A stretch of DNA of 64,000 nucleotides from Pseudoalteromonas piscicida (GCF_000238315.3 NZ_CP011925.1:310001-374000), one strand, 5' to 3'; positions 8,889 through 18,544 are shown, numbered from the stretch's first letter. Numbers and translations: made by a program. The notes: generated from the letters alone by a model not told the origin.

Positions 8889-9716
8889 TTAACGGCCCAG
8901 CTGCAACTGAAATTGTTTTGGTGTCATGCCAAATACGCGTTTAAAGTTACGATTTAAGTGACTGGCATCAGCAAAGCCGGACTCTATCGCTGCGGTGGTG
9001 GCGCTAGAGCCTACAAGTAGCTGTTTGCGAGCATAGTTGATTCGACAATTCAAAACATACTGGTGTGGAGTAATGCAAAAGTGTTCTCGAAAAGCTCGAA
9101 TAAAGTGATATTTAGACATATTGGCGACATCAGCGATGTCATCAACCGAAATATCGTTGGCAAGATTAGCCAATATATAGTCTTTAGCCCTGAGTACTAA
9201 GGTTTCAGCCCTTGTTTTACGAAGTGGTAACTCTAAACAGCCATGCAAACGAACCAATGATTGAGCCAACTGAAACAAAGCGGCTTCGTGCTCAATTTTG
9301 GAGTAGGACCGTCCCAAAAGTTGCTGAGATATGGTAAGAACTTGATAGCGCAACAGTGGATCATTGAACAAGGTGTCGTTAAGTCTTAGCACTGTTTCTT
9401 GTTTATAACCAAGAGAGCGAAACAGTGGTTGCAATTCTCTTGGGTGTACGTAAAGCATCACATACTCTAAGCTGTGTTCGCCCCCAGAGTGGCCGTCATG
9501 AATATCTTCGGGATTGAAAAGCATTATGCAGCCAGGCTGGCTTTTATAAAAAGCACGGCGACAGAAAAAGTCTTGTCTGCCTTTTAAAGTGAGACCTATT
9601 GAGTATTCTTCATGAGCATGTTTGTTGTAGGAGAAATCACTCATGGTTGCGCACAGCATGGATACATCATCCTGCTGAGCACTATGGGTATATATAAAGT
9701 GATTATTTTTACTCAC
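8889..9716 (-). CDS. AraC family transcriptional regulator
   Basis: A 275-aa regulator. The N-terminal cupin-type AraC-binding domain begins around HAHEEYSIGLTLKG and includes PGCIMLFNPEDIHDGH. The C-terminal 100 residues hold two helix-turn-helix motifs; the first includes DIADVANMSKYHFIRAF and the second ends in the canonical FKRVFGMTPKQFQLQL. The layout matches AraC regulators next to LysE exporters, where the regulator usually senses the exported compound. It reads toward the exporter gene 37 bases away. Confidence 0.9.
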   Translation of the reverse strand: MSKNNHFIYTHSAQQDDVSMLCATMSDFSYNKHAHEEYSIGLTLKGRQDFFCRRAFYKSQPGCIMLFNPEDIHDGHSGGEHSLEYVMLYVHPRELQPLFRSLGYKQETVLRLNDTLFNDPLLRYQVLTISQQLLGRSYSKIEHEAALFQLAQSLVRLHGCLELPLRKTRAETLVLRAKDYILANLANDISVDDIADVANMSKYHFIRAFREHFCITPHQYVLNCRINYARKQLLVGSSATTAAIESGFADASHLNRNFKRVFGMTPKQFQLQLGR

Positions 9717-10024
9717 ACTCCCTCCTTCTGTTTGAGCACTTTAGCAAAACTACCAAGTCAATATATTCAAGCTATCAATAAAAAAATTGAACGAAATTGC
9801 TGATATCCACTACAGAGTTTGCTTAATACTCTTCACAAGGAAACTTAGTTAACCTGAGCTTTGGTCATTTAACCTATCAAATAAATCATAATCGATGCAA
9901 AGCCAAAGAACATAGGTGACTCAACTGCTTACCTATTACGGGAAAATATTTGATACCATAGCTGCCAACGAAGGTTAGCATGCCGTTAGCCGAATATATA
10001 TTGAAGGTCGGAAATTTACCCCTA
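9717..10024. other. Intergenic stretch, nothing recognised
   Basis: A 308-bp AT-rich gap between two divergently oriented genes (the AraC regulator on minus, the lipoprotein on plus). It must hold both promoters, but I could not identify a distinctive operator, terminator or RNA fold. Confidence 0.5.
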
Positions 10025-10570
10025 ATGAAACATTTTAAAATATTTGCCGTAATAATCTCAGTGCTCATTTTCAGTGGCTGCGCCGCCCACATTCAAGAGA
10101 CAAGTAAAACAGCGAATAGAGCTGCAGTGAACACGCCACAAAGTGTATTTTTGGATATTACTCCATCGCACTCAGTTTCTAAAAGTAAGTCACTTTCTAA
10201 CAGCATTAATGAGCTAAAAGCGCTAATAGCCAAAGACTTTAATGGCAGTATTGTTGAGTCTGGAAGTGCAGCTCAAGCACCTTTATCAGTCGAGATCACC
10301 ATCGAGCACTTTCGTTATGTGTCTGGATTTGGCCGCTTTATGGTAGGTGTAATGGCGGGTGATGCCGAGCTGAAGCTCAATGTAAAGCTAATAAACACTG
10401 ACACTAACGAGGTGGTTGGTGAGTCGATACTAGATACTCGATCTGAGTTTATCGAAGGCATTTTTGGTGCAACTACTTCTAGGCAGCTTGAAGCAGTATC
10501 TAAGAAAGTGGTGAGTATGATTGGCACGGTGGAGCGCGAAGGTAAAACTGATAATACCGCTAACTCTTAG
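10025..10570 (+). CDS. Small lipoprotein, DUF4410-like
   Basis: The start at 10025 gives a proper lipoprotein signal (MKHFKIFAVIISVLIFSGC, lipobox FSGC, Cys20); an in-frame upstream start would bury this signal. The mature part has the pattern LTVEI-type strand, 'RYVSGFGRFMVGVMAGDAEL', then strands 'LKLNVKLINTDTNEVVGE' and a helical tail. That resembles DUF4410 lipoproteins, in which a glycine-rich segment precedes a pair of strands. Function of that family is unknown. The serine hydrolase follows 113 bases downstream on the same strand. Confidence 0.6.
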   Translation: MKHFKIFAVIISVLIFSGCAAHIQETSKTANRAAVNTPQSVFLDITPSHSVSKSKSLSNSINELKALIAKDFNGSIVESGSAAQAPLSVEITIEHFRYVSGFGRFMVGVMAGDAELKLNVKLINTDTNEVVGESILDTRSEFIEGIFGATTSRQLEAVSKKVVSMIGTVEREGKTDNTANS

Positions 10571-10683
10571 TCGATATTGAAGTTCCAAATAGTCAAAGAA
10601 ACCTAGTTTTTGACGATGGGGCTCCTGTATACCTTTTTGAGCCCCACTGATGCGCATTACAAACAAAGGGACGTGAAGCCAAT

Positions 10684-12720
10684 ATGAAAACGAAGTTTGT
10701 TGATATTGCACTTGTTTTAAGAGCCTTGATGTTAACTGTCGCGATTGGCGTATTTTTTAACGCGAAAGCGTGGGGTGATAACAGCCCACAGCTGTTGCGT
10801 GATAGCGCAGTTAGCGATGTACAAGCGCCCTTGGAAAATCCAGATTTAAAAGGACTACGGACTTATGTTGATGACTGGGTCAAAAAGGCAAGGGGGCAAT
10901 ATAATCTGCCTGGAGTTGCGGTTACTATCGTCAAAGACGGTGAAATTGTATTACTCAAAGGCTATGGATTTGCTGATGTATACAGCCAAGCTATGGCTAA
11001 ACCGAATAAAACACTATTTCGCATCGGTTCTATCACCAAAACAATGACTGCACTTGCAGTGATGCAGCTGGTGGAGCAGGGTAAGCTATCTATAGATACT
11101 GATATAAATGAATATCTGAGCGAATTTAAAATACCTGACACCTTTAAAGCGCCTATTACAATCCGTGCCCTATTAAGTCATCGGGCGGGTTTTGAAGAAG
11201 CGGATGCCGGTAACTTGTTCGTTGAAAATGCCTCAGAAATGCTCAGTACAGAGCGATATCTCGCAACACATATGCCCAAGAGAATTTGGCCACCGGGTGT
11301 TAATGTATCCTATTCCAACTATGGTTTTGCTTTGCTTGGTTATCTGGTCGAGTTGCAGTCGGGTATGGATTTAGCGACTTATATGGAGCAACATATTTTT
11401 TCTGTACTGGGTATGCAAAACACGACATTACGAGAGCCAGTAAAAACCAGTGCAGCCTTAACTGCGATGAAACCTGAGCTACAACAACAGCTTGCAACGG
11501 GGTATTTTAGGGATAGACAAGGCAATAATATCGCCAAACCTTTTGAATTTATTGGGCATGTAGGTGGTGCGGGGGCCATTTCTGCAACTGCACATGATAT
11601 GGCGCTTTATATGTCAGCTCTGATGGGTGATAACAACCTGTTCGTGCAGCCAACTACCCAAAAAACAATGATACATCGACTTTACGACGATAGACCGCTG
11701 GCGACAGGGATTGCTCATGGCATGTTTAATGGCAAGCTTAAGGGTTATGAGCAGCGTTATCACTCTGGTGCCACACAGACGTTTGCCGCCAACATGGTGA
11801 TCTTTCCTGAAGTTCAATTAGGTATTTTTGTTTCAACTAACGTTATGGGAAGCGGGGCACACTTTGTTGAGGCTTTACCGACTGCGATATTGAATAAATT
11901 TTATCGAAACAAGCCGATAAATCTTGTAAAGCCGTCGCAGCTCAGCACATCTTCCCAAGCAAACATCTACACGCAGGTTTTAAAACAGCAAGTTAGCCAA
12001 CCAAACCTTGAAGATTATACGGGAACATTTCTGAGTACTCGTCGTTCGTATACTCAACTGGAAAAACTGGCCGCATTAGATGCGGCGGCTGAGATAGCCA
12101 TTGATGACCAAAATAGGTTAGTTATGATGGTTGCAGGGAATAAAATAAAACTGAAGCACCTTGAAGCGGACGTCTTTCAAGCCGGAGCTCGAGACGCGCC
12201 TATTTTTTACTTTTATCGCGATGGGACAGGGACGGTAAATCGTTTTTCGGCGAGTATGTGGTCTGGCGATTATGAACGAGTAAGCTTCTTACAAAGCCCA
12301 CTTTTCTTCAACTTGGCGTTGGCGATATCTTCGTTGTTATCGCTATCCACTTTGCTGTTCAGTTTTGTTCGAGCTCGCAAAAGCAAAAGGCTTGACCAAC
12401 TTGAAAAGTTGGCATGTTTTAGCTCAAGTATGATACTTGCAGCGGTGCTGGGCTTTATTTTAATGAATGCCGGTATTGTGTTTGATGAATATCAATTTCA
12501 CGCAAGCTTTCCCACCGTAGAGGTAAAGCTGCTACTGTCTTTGGTGATAGCAATCGTTCTCACGACCTTTTTGAAAGTGCTAAGTCTTCCAATCATGTTG
12601 CGCATGAGTGATTTGTATTGGTTTTATAAAATACACTATGTGATTTTTACACTGAGTTGCTTAAGTTTTATTTATGCATTTTGGATTTGGAATGCGGTTG
12701 GATTTAACTATTTTGGCTAG
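10684..12720 (+). CDS. Membrane-anchored serine hydrolase (beta-lactamase class C-like)
   Basis: A 678-aa protein with an N-terminal signal sequence. The hydrolase domain covers about residues 45-410. Catalytic S116-x-x-K119 (SITK), the Y210-S-N motif and a later H-S-G near residue 360 give the full class C beta-lactamase/esterase/DD-peptidase set. After a linker domain come about four TM helices (residues 540-675), which class C enzymes themselves lack but many bacterial serine hydrolases of this family have. Likely acts in the periplasm on peptidoglycan-derived or ester/amide substrates; resistance is not implied. Confidence 0.85.
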   Translation: MKTKFVDIALVLRALMLTVAIGVFFNAKAWGDNSPQLLRDSAVSDVQAPLENPDLKGLRTYVDDWVKKARGQYNLPGVAVTIVKDGEIVLLKGYGFADVYSQAMAKPNKTLFRIGSITKTMTALAVMQLVEQGKLSIDTDINEYLSEFKIPDTFKAPITIRALLSHRAGFEEADAGNLFVENASEMLSTERYLATHMPKRIWPPGVNVSYSNYGFALLGYLVELQSGMDLATYMEQHIFSVLGMQNTTLREPVKTSAALTAMKPELQQQLATGYFRDRQGNNIAKPFEFIGHVGGAGAISATAHDMALYMSALMGDNNLFVQPTTQKTMIHRLYDDRPLATGIAHGMFNGKLKGYEQRYHSGATQTFAANMVIFPEVQLGIFVSTNVMGSGAHFVEALPTAILNKFYRNKPINLVKPSQLSTSSQANIYTQVLKQQVSQPNLEDYTGTFLSTRRSYTQLEKLAALDAAAEIAIDDQNRLVMMVAGNKIKLKHLEADVFQAGARDAPIFYFYRDGTGTVNRFSASMWSGDYERVSFLQSPLFFNLALAISSLLSLSTLLFSFVRARKSKRLDQLEKLACFSSSMILAAVLGFILMNAGIVFDEYQFHASFPTVEVKLLLSLVIAIVLTTFLKVLSLPIMLRMSDLYWFYKIHYVIFTLSCLSFIYAFWIWNAVGFNYFG

Positions 12721-12835
12721 ATTTATAAAGTTATCAGTTAGTCGAAATTACAGACCCGCTCTCGCTAATTTTAAAAACATTGAGTTAGCTTTTTAAGCTA
12801 AACTTCAGCTTCAGATCGAAAATGAGTCGATTTAT

Positions 12836-12864
12836 GAAAAAAGCCGCTTTACGCGGCTTTTTTC
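12836..12864. terminator. Bidirectional rho-independent terminator
   Basis: AAGCCGC (12841-12847) and GCGGCTT (12853-12859) form a GC-rich stem with a 5-nt loop, with an A-run before and a T-run after. It sits between the convergent serine hydrolase and S9 peptidase genes and can serve both. Confidence 0.85.
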
Positions 12865-12865
12865 C

Positions 12866-14899
12866 TTACTTCTTGTACTTTTCAAACCAAGCGAGCGTGT
12901 GCTCGATTTTGCTGATCATCCGAGAAGGACGGCCTGCAATTCCATGTGGCGCACCTGGAATTTTGACCAGTACAGAGTCAATTTTACGTAGCTTAAGCGC
13001 TTGGTAGAACTGTTCAGTTTCGGCCATTGGCGTGCGCAAGTCTTCTTCACCCGTCATTAGCATGGTTGGTGTGGTTACGTTGCCAACGAGCGAAAGCGGT
13101 GAGCGCTGCCAATAGTGTTCCATATGCTCCCATGGCATACCTGGGAATTGCGTTGGAATTTGACCAAGGCCACTGTCAGCGGTAAGCACTTTACTCAGCC
13201 AGTTGATCACTGGCTTTACGACAACAGCAGCGTTAAAGCGGTTAGTTAAGCCAATCGCGTAGGCTGTTGCGATACCACCTGCAGAGCCGCCAGCAATAAA
13301 CAGATTATCTTTGTCGATAAAGCCTTTCTCAAGCATAGCGTCTACCCCTGAGTTATGATCGGCAAAGTCTTCTTTCGAGCTGTATTTGTACTTGAGTAAC
13401 ATCGCAAAGCGCTCGCCGTAAGAGCTGCTGCCTCTGTGATTGTCATAAAATACAACGTAACCTTCAGCGGCATAACGCTGTAATTCTGCTGAGAAATGGG
13501 GGCCGTAGGCTAAGTGTGGGCCACCGTGAATTTCTAGTAGTAATGGGTATTGTTTGTTCGGGTCAAAGTTCGGTGGCGTAATATACCAGCCCTGAATTTT
13601 CTCCCCGTCGAACGACGAGCTATACGTGATCTCATGCACTTTACCAAGGGTTTTATGTGCAAGTAGGTCTTCGTTAAGGTGGGTTAATTGCGTTACTTTG
13701 CCTTTTCTTGTTGTGATAGCGATGTCTGCAGGGCGCTCACTCGAACCTTGAGTAAAGGCAATTTCTCCATCAAAGTTAGCACTAAATTCACCGCTTAGAT
13801 AAGGGCGACCAAGGGTTGTGCCTGAGAGCGTATCTGTGATGTCGGTAATTTTGCCTTTTGTGGTGATGCTCGCGAGCTTTCGCTTTCCGTGGTCATCGTA
13901 AGTCATCGCCAGTCTATCACTACCAATCCAAGTTGGGTCTTGGATTGAGCGGTCGAAGTCTTTGGCAATCATGTGGGAGGTTTTGTCCTGCCAATCCATA
14001 ATATTCAGTTTGCTATTACGGTAAGGGTTTAGCGCGTTCGATGCACTAAGGTAAGCCAGTTTTTTACCATTTTCGGAAAAACTAGGCGCGTACTCACGAC
14101 CAGGAGCCGACGTAAGCTGGGTGATATTACGGTTAAAATCAACTTCGAATAAGTCGCCCTCTAGGCGCTTGTATTCCCAGTCTGCAATACGGTTTGCTGA
14201 AAACACAATCGCCTTTGCATCTGTTCGCCAAGCGAGCTTCCCACTATGGTGATAATTACCAGAGGTTAATTGGCGTGGCGTGCCGCCTTCACTCGGTAAC
14301 ACGAAGATCTGGCGATAGCCAGGTTTGATAAGGCCTCGGCCATCTGCTTGGTAGTAGGCTTTGTCGATAACAATGGCAGAATCGGACCACTTCGCGCCTT
14401 TTGGTTTTTCTGGCATTTTGGCAATGACCGCAGGCTTTTCAGCAACCTTTTGGCTAAAAGCCAGCCATTTGCCATCTGGTGACCAAGTTAAGCCACTGAT
14501 CCCAGATTGTAACTGTGTAAGTAGTGCCGTACGGTTTTGAGCAAGATAATATACATGAATTTGTGTGCTACCAGATACATTGCTCACAAAGGCGATTTTG
14601 CTACCATCTGGCGACCAACGAGGCTGACTGTAATTGTTTTCATCAGAAAAGAGTGGCGATTGTGCGCCTGACTTAGTATCGACCAGCCACAGGTTTTGTC
14701 GCTTAGCATCCTTCATTACATCATTGCTGTTACGCACATATACCACTTGAGTACCATCTGGTGATATTTGCGGGTCGTTTGCATATTCCAGCTCAAAAAT
14801 GTCTCTAGCCTGTAATCCCACCTCAGTCTGTGCGACTGTTGGCAATGCAGCGCAAGCCAGTAAAGTGCAAATGAGCGTCCGTTTCAATCCAAAAGGCAT
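12866..14899 (-). CDS. Secreted S9 family peptidase (prolyl oligopeptidase/DPP type)
   Basis: The start is placed at 14899, where AGGGTGG precedes ATG and a signal peptide (MPFGLKRTLICTLLACAALPTVAQ) follows; a longer frame upstream adds 35 residues without sense. About 677 aa. The N-terminal half has beta-propeller repeats of WSPDG type (RWSPDGSKIAFVS, LTWSPDGKWLAFS). The C-terminal alpha/beta hydrolase has nucleophile S539 in GGSAGG, an Asp in GEEDLRTPM and His in APHG. Such enzymes degrade proline-containing peptides in the periplasm or outside the cell. Two other large secreted peptidases are encoded in this window. Confidence 0.92.
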   Translation of the reverse strand: MPFGLKRTLICTLLACAALPTVAQTEVGLQARDIFELEYANDPQISPDGTQVVYVRNSNDVMKDAKRQNLWLVDTKSGAQSPLFSDENNYSQPRWSPDGSKIAFVSNVSGSTQIHVYYLAQNRTALLTQLQSGISGLTWSPDGKWLAFSQKVAEKPAVIAKMPEKPKGAKWSDSAIVIDKAYYQADGRGLIKPGYRQIFVLPSEGGTPRQLTSGNYHHSGKLAWRTDAKAIVFSANRIADWEYKRLEGDLFEVDFNRNITQLTSAPGREYAPSFSENGKKLAYLSASNALNPYRNSKLNIMDWQDKTSHMIAKDFDRSIQDPTWIGSDRLAMTYDDHGKRKLASITTKGKITDITDTLSGTTLGRPYLSGEFSANFDGEIAFTQGSSERPADIAITTRKGKVTQLTHLNEDLLAHKTLGKVHEITYSSSFDGEKIQGWYITPPNFDPNKQYPLLLEIHGGPHLAYGPHFSAELQRYAAEGYVVFYDNHRGSSSYGERFAMLLKYKYSSKEDFADHNSGVDAMLEKGFIDKDNLFIAGGSAGGIATAYAIGLTNRFNAAVVVKPVINWLSKVLTADSGLGQIPTQFPGMPWEHMEHYWQRSPLSLVGNVTTPTMLMTGEEDLRTPMAETEQFYQALKLRKIDSVLVKIPGAPHGIAGRPSRMISKIEHTLAWFEKYKK

Positions 14900-15222
14900 A
14901 ATGCCACCCTCTATATAATTTTTATTTAGGGCTACATAGTTATTCAGGTGCAATTCAATGTCACCTAATACGCGATGGAACGAAATAAAAACTCGATGTG
15001 TCAAATAAAATGGGAGTGACTGGCTGTTTGTTGTGTGAAATCAGGTGAAAGTTGCGGATGTTTGAAGTGAGTGTCCGTAAGTTATCTGCGCGCAAGTTAT
15101 CTGAAAAAATGAGTGTTCACCAATGATGGAAAGCCGCTCAAGCTGCGCCGCTATCATTCCTTGAAGGCGGCACATAATTTAAGTTTTATTTAGCTGCTAG
15201 CGTTATTATTAATCTAGCTTGA
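14900..15222. other. Intergenic stretch, no gene seen
   Basis: A 323-bp gap upstream of the S9 peptidase and downstream of mesD (both minus strand). It should hold the peptidase promoter. A GC-rich patch with GCCGC/GCGGC repeats around 15133-15172 could fold downstream of mesD, but it lacks a clear T-run, so I do not call a terminator. Confidence 0.4.
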
Positions 15223-16263
15223 TTAAGCTGATTTTTTGGCTAATAGCTCTTGGCGCACGAGTTCAGCCCCTGCGCTCAATGCAGCGAGCTTACCTCTTGC
15301 CACCTCACGAGAAAGTGGCGCCATACCGCAGTTAGTACACGGGTAGAGTTTGTCGGCGTCAACAAACTCAAGCGCTTTGCGTAGTGTGTTGGCAACTTCT
15401 TCTGGCGTTTCGATGGTGTTGGTTGCAACATCAATCGCACCAACCATCACTTTTTTACCACGGATCAACGCTAACAAGTCGATTGGCACGTGAGAGTTAT
15501 GGCACTCTAAAGAGATGATATCGATATTGGATTTTTGTAGCTTAGGAAACGCCTCTTCATATTGACGCCATTCTGATCCTAAGGTCTTTTTCCAATCGGT
15601 GTTGGCTTTAATGCCGTAGCCGTAACAGATATGCACTGCGGTTTCGCATTTGAGTCCTTCAATGGCACGTTCAAGCGCCGCAATGCCCCAGTCGTTGACC
15701 TCGTCAAAAAATACATTAAAAGCAGGTTCGTCGAACTGAATGATATCGACTCCAGCGGCTTCCAGCTCTTTGGCTTCTTGATTAAGGATCTTAGCAAATT
15801 CCCACGCTAGCTTTTCACGGCTTTTGTAGTGGTCATCATACAGCGTATCTATCATCGTCATAGGACCTGGCAATGCCCATTTGATAGGTTTGTCTGTTTG
15901 GCTGCGTAGAAACTTGGCATCTTCAACAAAAACCGGCTTTTGGCGAGATACTGGGCCAACCACGGTTGGAACACTGGCATCATAGCGGTCGCGAATTTTT
16001 ACCGTTTGACGCTTCTCAAAGTCCACACCGCTTAGGTGTTCAATAAAAGTGGTTACAAAGTGTTGACGGGTTTGCTCGCCGTCACTCACGATATCAATCC
16101 CTGCAAGTTGTTGTTCTTGCAAAGCAATACGTAGCGCATCGTTTTTGCCATCAATAAGCTCATCGCCCTCTAGTTTCCAAGGTGACCACAGGGTTTCTGG
16201 TTGAGCAAGCCAAGCGGGCTTAGGTAAACTGCCAGCAGTAGACGTTGGTAATAGTGTTTTCAT
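15223..16263 (-). CDS. mesD: Methionine synthase, core-MetE type (MesD)
   Basis: Start chosen at 16263 (MKTLLPTSTAGSLPKPAWL), the conserved N terminus of core MetE proteins; the longer frame overlaps the upstream gene. At 346 aa it has only the catalytic half of MetE. Zinc-ligand motifs are visible: HICYG, SLECHNSH and the C-terminal CTNCGMAP. The enzyme methylates homocysteine to methionine. The adjacent DUF1852 gene identifies the MesD type, reported to need MesX and oxygen and not to use methyl-folate (established for Acinetobacter-type systems). MesX lies 28 bases upstream in the same operon. Confidence 0.85.
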   Translation of the reverse strand: MKTLLPTSTAGSLPKPAWLAQPETLWSPWKLEGDELIDGKNDALRIALQEQQLAGIDIVSDGEQTRQHFVTTFIEHLSGVDFEKRQTVKIRDRYDASVPTVVGPVSRQKPVFVEDAKFLRSQTDKPIKWALPGPMTMIDTLYDDHYKSREKLAWEFAKILNQEAKELEAAGVDIIQFDEPAFNVFFDEVNDWGIAALERAIEGLKCETAVHICYGYGIKANTDWKKTLGSEWRQYEEAFPKLQKSNIDIISLECHNSHVPIDLLALIRGKKVMVGAIDVATNTIETPEEVANTLRKALEFVDADKLYPCTNCGMAPLSREVARGKLAALSAGAELVRQELLAKKSA

Positions 16264-16291
16264 AATAAATGCTGTTCCATATTCCCGTTGA

Positions 16292-17269
16292 TTATAAAGC
16301 GTAATTTGCAGACCACTGTTCAAGCACGTTTTGGTAAGGCTTGATAAAATGCTCTTCGGCAAATCGACCTTGTGCAATCGCCAACTGGCTGCGCTCTTCG
16401 CGGTCATAAACAATCTGTGTTAATGAGTGATCTAGGTTTTTCAAGTTTGGCTGATAGCACTTGCCTGCAACCGCATTGGCGTTGTAAATCTCAGGGCGGT
16501 AGATCTTTTGGAATGTTTCCATGGTGCTGATGGTGCTGATCAACTCCAGATTGGTGTAGTCATTCAGTAAGTCACCAAAGAAGTAAAAAGCCAAAGGTGC
16601 AACGCTATTTGGTGGCATAAAGTAGCGCACCTGTAAGCCCATCTTTTTAAAATATTGCTCAGTTAATGATGACTCATTTGGCTGATATTCAAAGCCAAGT
16701 ACCGGGTGCTGATTTTCAGTGCGGTGATAGGTTTTGTTATCCGATACACTTAGGCAAATCACCGGTGGCTTACTAAAGTGACTCTTGTAAGCTTCTGAAT
16801 CGACAAAGTATTTAAATAGCTTACCGTGTAAGTCGCCAAAGTTAGCTGGGATGCTGAATTTAGGTTGATCTTTATTATGATCAAGCAATAGCACACTAAA
16901 GTCGTAGTCACGTACGTAAGATGAGAAGTTGTTACCAACAATTCCCTCAATGCGTTCATTGGTTTTGTGGTCAACGATATTGGTTTTTAACACCTCAATT
17001 GACGGGAAAGTTTGTCCACTACCTGCAATATCCATATCAACTGAGACTATCTCAAGCTCAACAGAATAACGATCGCCTTTTGGGTTATCCCAGTTAGCTA
17101 ACGCGTTAAAGCGATTATCAATCATCTTTAGGGCATTGCGTAAGTTTTGCTGGCGGCTTTCGCCTCTTGCTAAGTTAGCAAAGTTAGTGGTGATCCGCGT
17201 GCTGTTTGACGGATGGTAATTTTCGTCAAGACGAATGCTCTTAATAGTGAAAGTAAACTCGTTATTCAT
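16292..17269 (-). CDS. mesX: DUF1852 protein, MesD partner (MesX)
   Basis: A 325-aa soluble protein beginning MNNEFTFTIKSIRLDENYHPS, the recognisable start of DUF1852. It contains no motif I can assign to catalysis. Gene order mesX-mesD with a short gap is the conserved arrangement in which DUF1852 is required for MesD activity; how it works is not settled, and methyl-group supply involving oxygen has been proposed. The two genes are likely translated from one mRNA starting in the 430-bp gap upstream, where MetJ-like boxes occur. Confidence 0.85.
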   Translation of the reverse strand: MNNEFTFTIKSIRLDENYHPSNSTRITTNFANLARGESRQQNLRNALKMIDNRFNALANWDNPKGDRYSVELEIVSVDMDIAGSGQTFPSIEVLKTNIVDHKTNERIEGIVGNNFSSYVRDYDFSVLLLDHNKDQPKFSIPANFGDLHGKLFKYFVDSEAYKSHFSKPPVICLSVSDNKTYHRTENQHPVLGFEYQPNESSLTEQYFKKMGLQVRYFMPPNSVAPLAFYFFGDLLNDYTNLELISTISTMETFQKIYRPEIYNANAVAGKCYQPNLKNLDHSLTQIVYDREERSQLAIAQGRFAEEHFIKPYQNVLEQWSANYAL

Positions 17270-17734
17270 GTTCTTCAGGTATCCAATTCTAATGCTAACG
17301 CGCTCGGTAATTACGTTTCACTGCGGTAAACAGGTATCCACGGGGACGCAGTGACAGTGCCGAACATTAAGTGATGTGAGATTTATACGTGGATCATAAG
17401 ATGAAGAAAAACGGTTTTATTTCACATAAAACATGAGTCTGATTCATGAGTTACAAAAATAGATGCCGCTTATTGAGTCGCATATGCAGAAAATATGAGC
17501 AATTGTAGAATGAAACTCACTGGAAATCTGAAAGTCTAGACTGCTAAATGTCTAAGTTGCATTTGTTTCAAGTAAAACGTGAGGAATATTCAAGGCTTAT
17601 CTAAGTCAAAAGCACCAATGGCAAAGCGTAATGTTGTTATACTCGCCAGCGCTTAGGTGGCACAAAGGCTAAAAGCAACGCCCATATTGCTCACTTAGGT
17701 GATTGCGCCTCAATTAAAAGAAGAGATAAGTGGA
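17270..17734. other. Divergent intergenic region of mesXD and TauE/SafE gene
   Basis: 465 bp between divergent genes. It contains three tandem MetJ-like boxes (17530-17553) and otherwise AT-rich sequence. From those boxes to the mesX start is about 260 bp, so a long leader is possible. I looked for a cobalamin or SAM riboswitch core and did not find a convincing one. Confidence 0.5.
17530..17553. promoter_or_regulatory. Tandem MetJ-like boxes
   Basis: Three consecutive 8-mers GAAAGTCT, AGACTGCT and AAATGTCT match the met-box consensus AGACGTCT at 5, 6 and 6 of 8 positions. MetJ binds two or more adjacent boxes at methionine genes in gammaproteobacteria. Position upstream of mesX-mesD fits. 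The metJ gene is not in the window. Confidence 0.5.
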
Positions 17735-18544
17735 ATGAGTGAGTTGATTTTGTTGTTTGTGTATTGTGCACTACTCGGTAGTGTTGTCGGCTTTTTAGCC
17801 GGGTTGTTAGGTATTGGTGGTGGGCTGGTTATTGTTCCGGTGCTGAGCAGTATTTTATTGTACTTTAACGTGTTACCGCCGGAGCAAGTGGTCATAGCCG
17901 CTGTAGCGACATCGCTGGCATCCATTTTATTTACTTCTACCTCATCGGCAATCGCGCATCATAAAAATGGCAATGTACCATGGGATTTAGCGCCGTGGAT
18001 AATGACAGGCGTTGCACTAGGCGCGCTTATCAGTGGTTTTTTGGCAGCGCTATTACCCGAAAACGCAGTGCGCATTGTATTTGCAGTAAGTGTGGTATTG
18101 ATAGCAATAAAAATGTTTTATAGCAGTAAAAATGAGAGCTCAACCCAAAGGCAGCTGCCAAATAAAGGCATACTTACGGTATTAACGACGATCACCGGTG
18201 GTTTGTCTGCCATGATAGGTATTGGTGGTGGAGCGCTTTTGGTACCGCTGTTGACGTTTTTCTCTGTTGATATGAAAAAGGCCATAGGATGCGCCTCTGC
18301 ATGTGGCATTGTTATCGCACTCTTTGGTTCTGTTGGCTACATTAGCTCGGGCAGTGCGCACTTTGCACTTTCGGATGGTTTCGCCGGATTTGTTTATTTA
18401 CCAGCCCTTTTTGGGATTGTGTGCACGTCTTGGTTTACGGCTCCAATGGGGGCTAAAGCCACGCATCACTTGCCTGTTGCCACGATTAAAAAGGTATTTG
18501 CGGTGCTGCTGTTAGTGATGGCTGTGAATATGGCGGTGAATTAA
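17735..18544 (+). CDS. TauE/SafE family sulfite/organosulfonate exporter-like protein
   Basis: The ATG at 17735 gives MSELILLFVYCALLGSVVGFLAG; a GTG 36 bases upstream is possible but adds a polar tail. About 269 aa with eight or so TM helices in two homologous halves, each starting with a glycine-rich motif (GFLAGLLGIGGGLVIVP and SAMIGIGGGALLVPLL), the TauE/SafE signature. Members move sulfite, sulfoacetate or related anions. Divergent from the methionine synthase operon, a sulfur-metabolism neighbour, but a functional link is only inference. Confidence 0.88.
   Translation: MSELILLFVYCALLGSVVGFLAGLLGIGGGLVIVPVLSSILLYFNVLPPEQVVIAAVATSLASILFTSTSSAIAHHKNGNVPWDLAPWIMTGVALGALISGFLAALLPENAVRIVFAVSVVLIAIKMFYSSKNESSTQRQLPNKGILTVLTTITGGLSAMIGIGGGALLVPLLTFFSVDMKKAIGCASACGIVIALFGSVGYISSGSAHFALSDGFAGFVYLPALFGIVCTSWFTAPMGAKATHHLPVATIKKVFAVLLLVMAVNMAVN

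Noticed and set aside
10684..12720. Serine hydrolase as an antibiotic-resistance beta-lactamase
   Set aside because: SxxK and YxN are shared by many esterases and peptidases; the membrane tail and the context give no support for resistance.
15133..15172. GC-rich palindromic patch as mesD terminator
   Set aside because: Several possible pairings exist but none with a good stem plus T-run on the right strand.
17270..17530. Cobalamin or SAM riboswitch before mesX
   Set aside because: A GGCACTG-like stretch occurs near 17352-17365, but the B12-box and the other core elements are not in the expected order.
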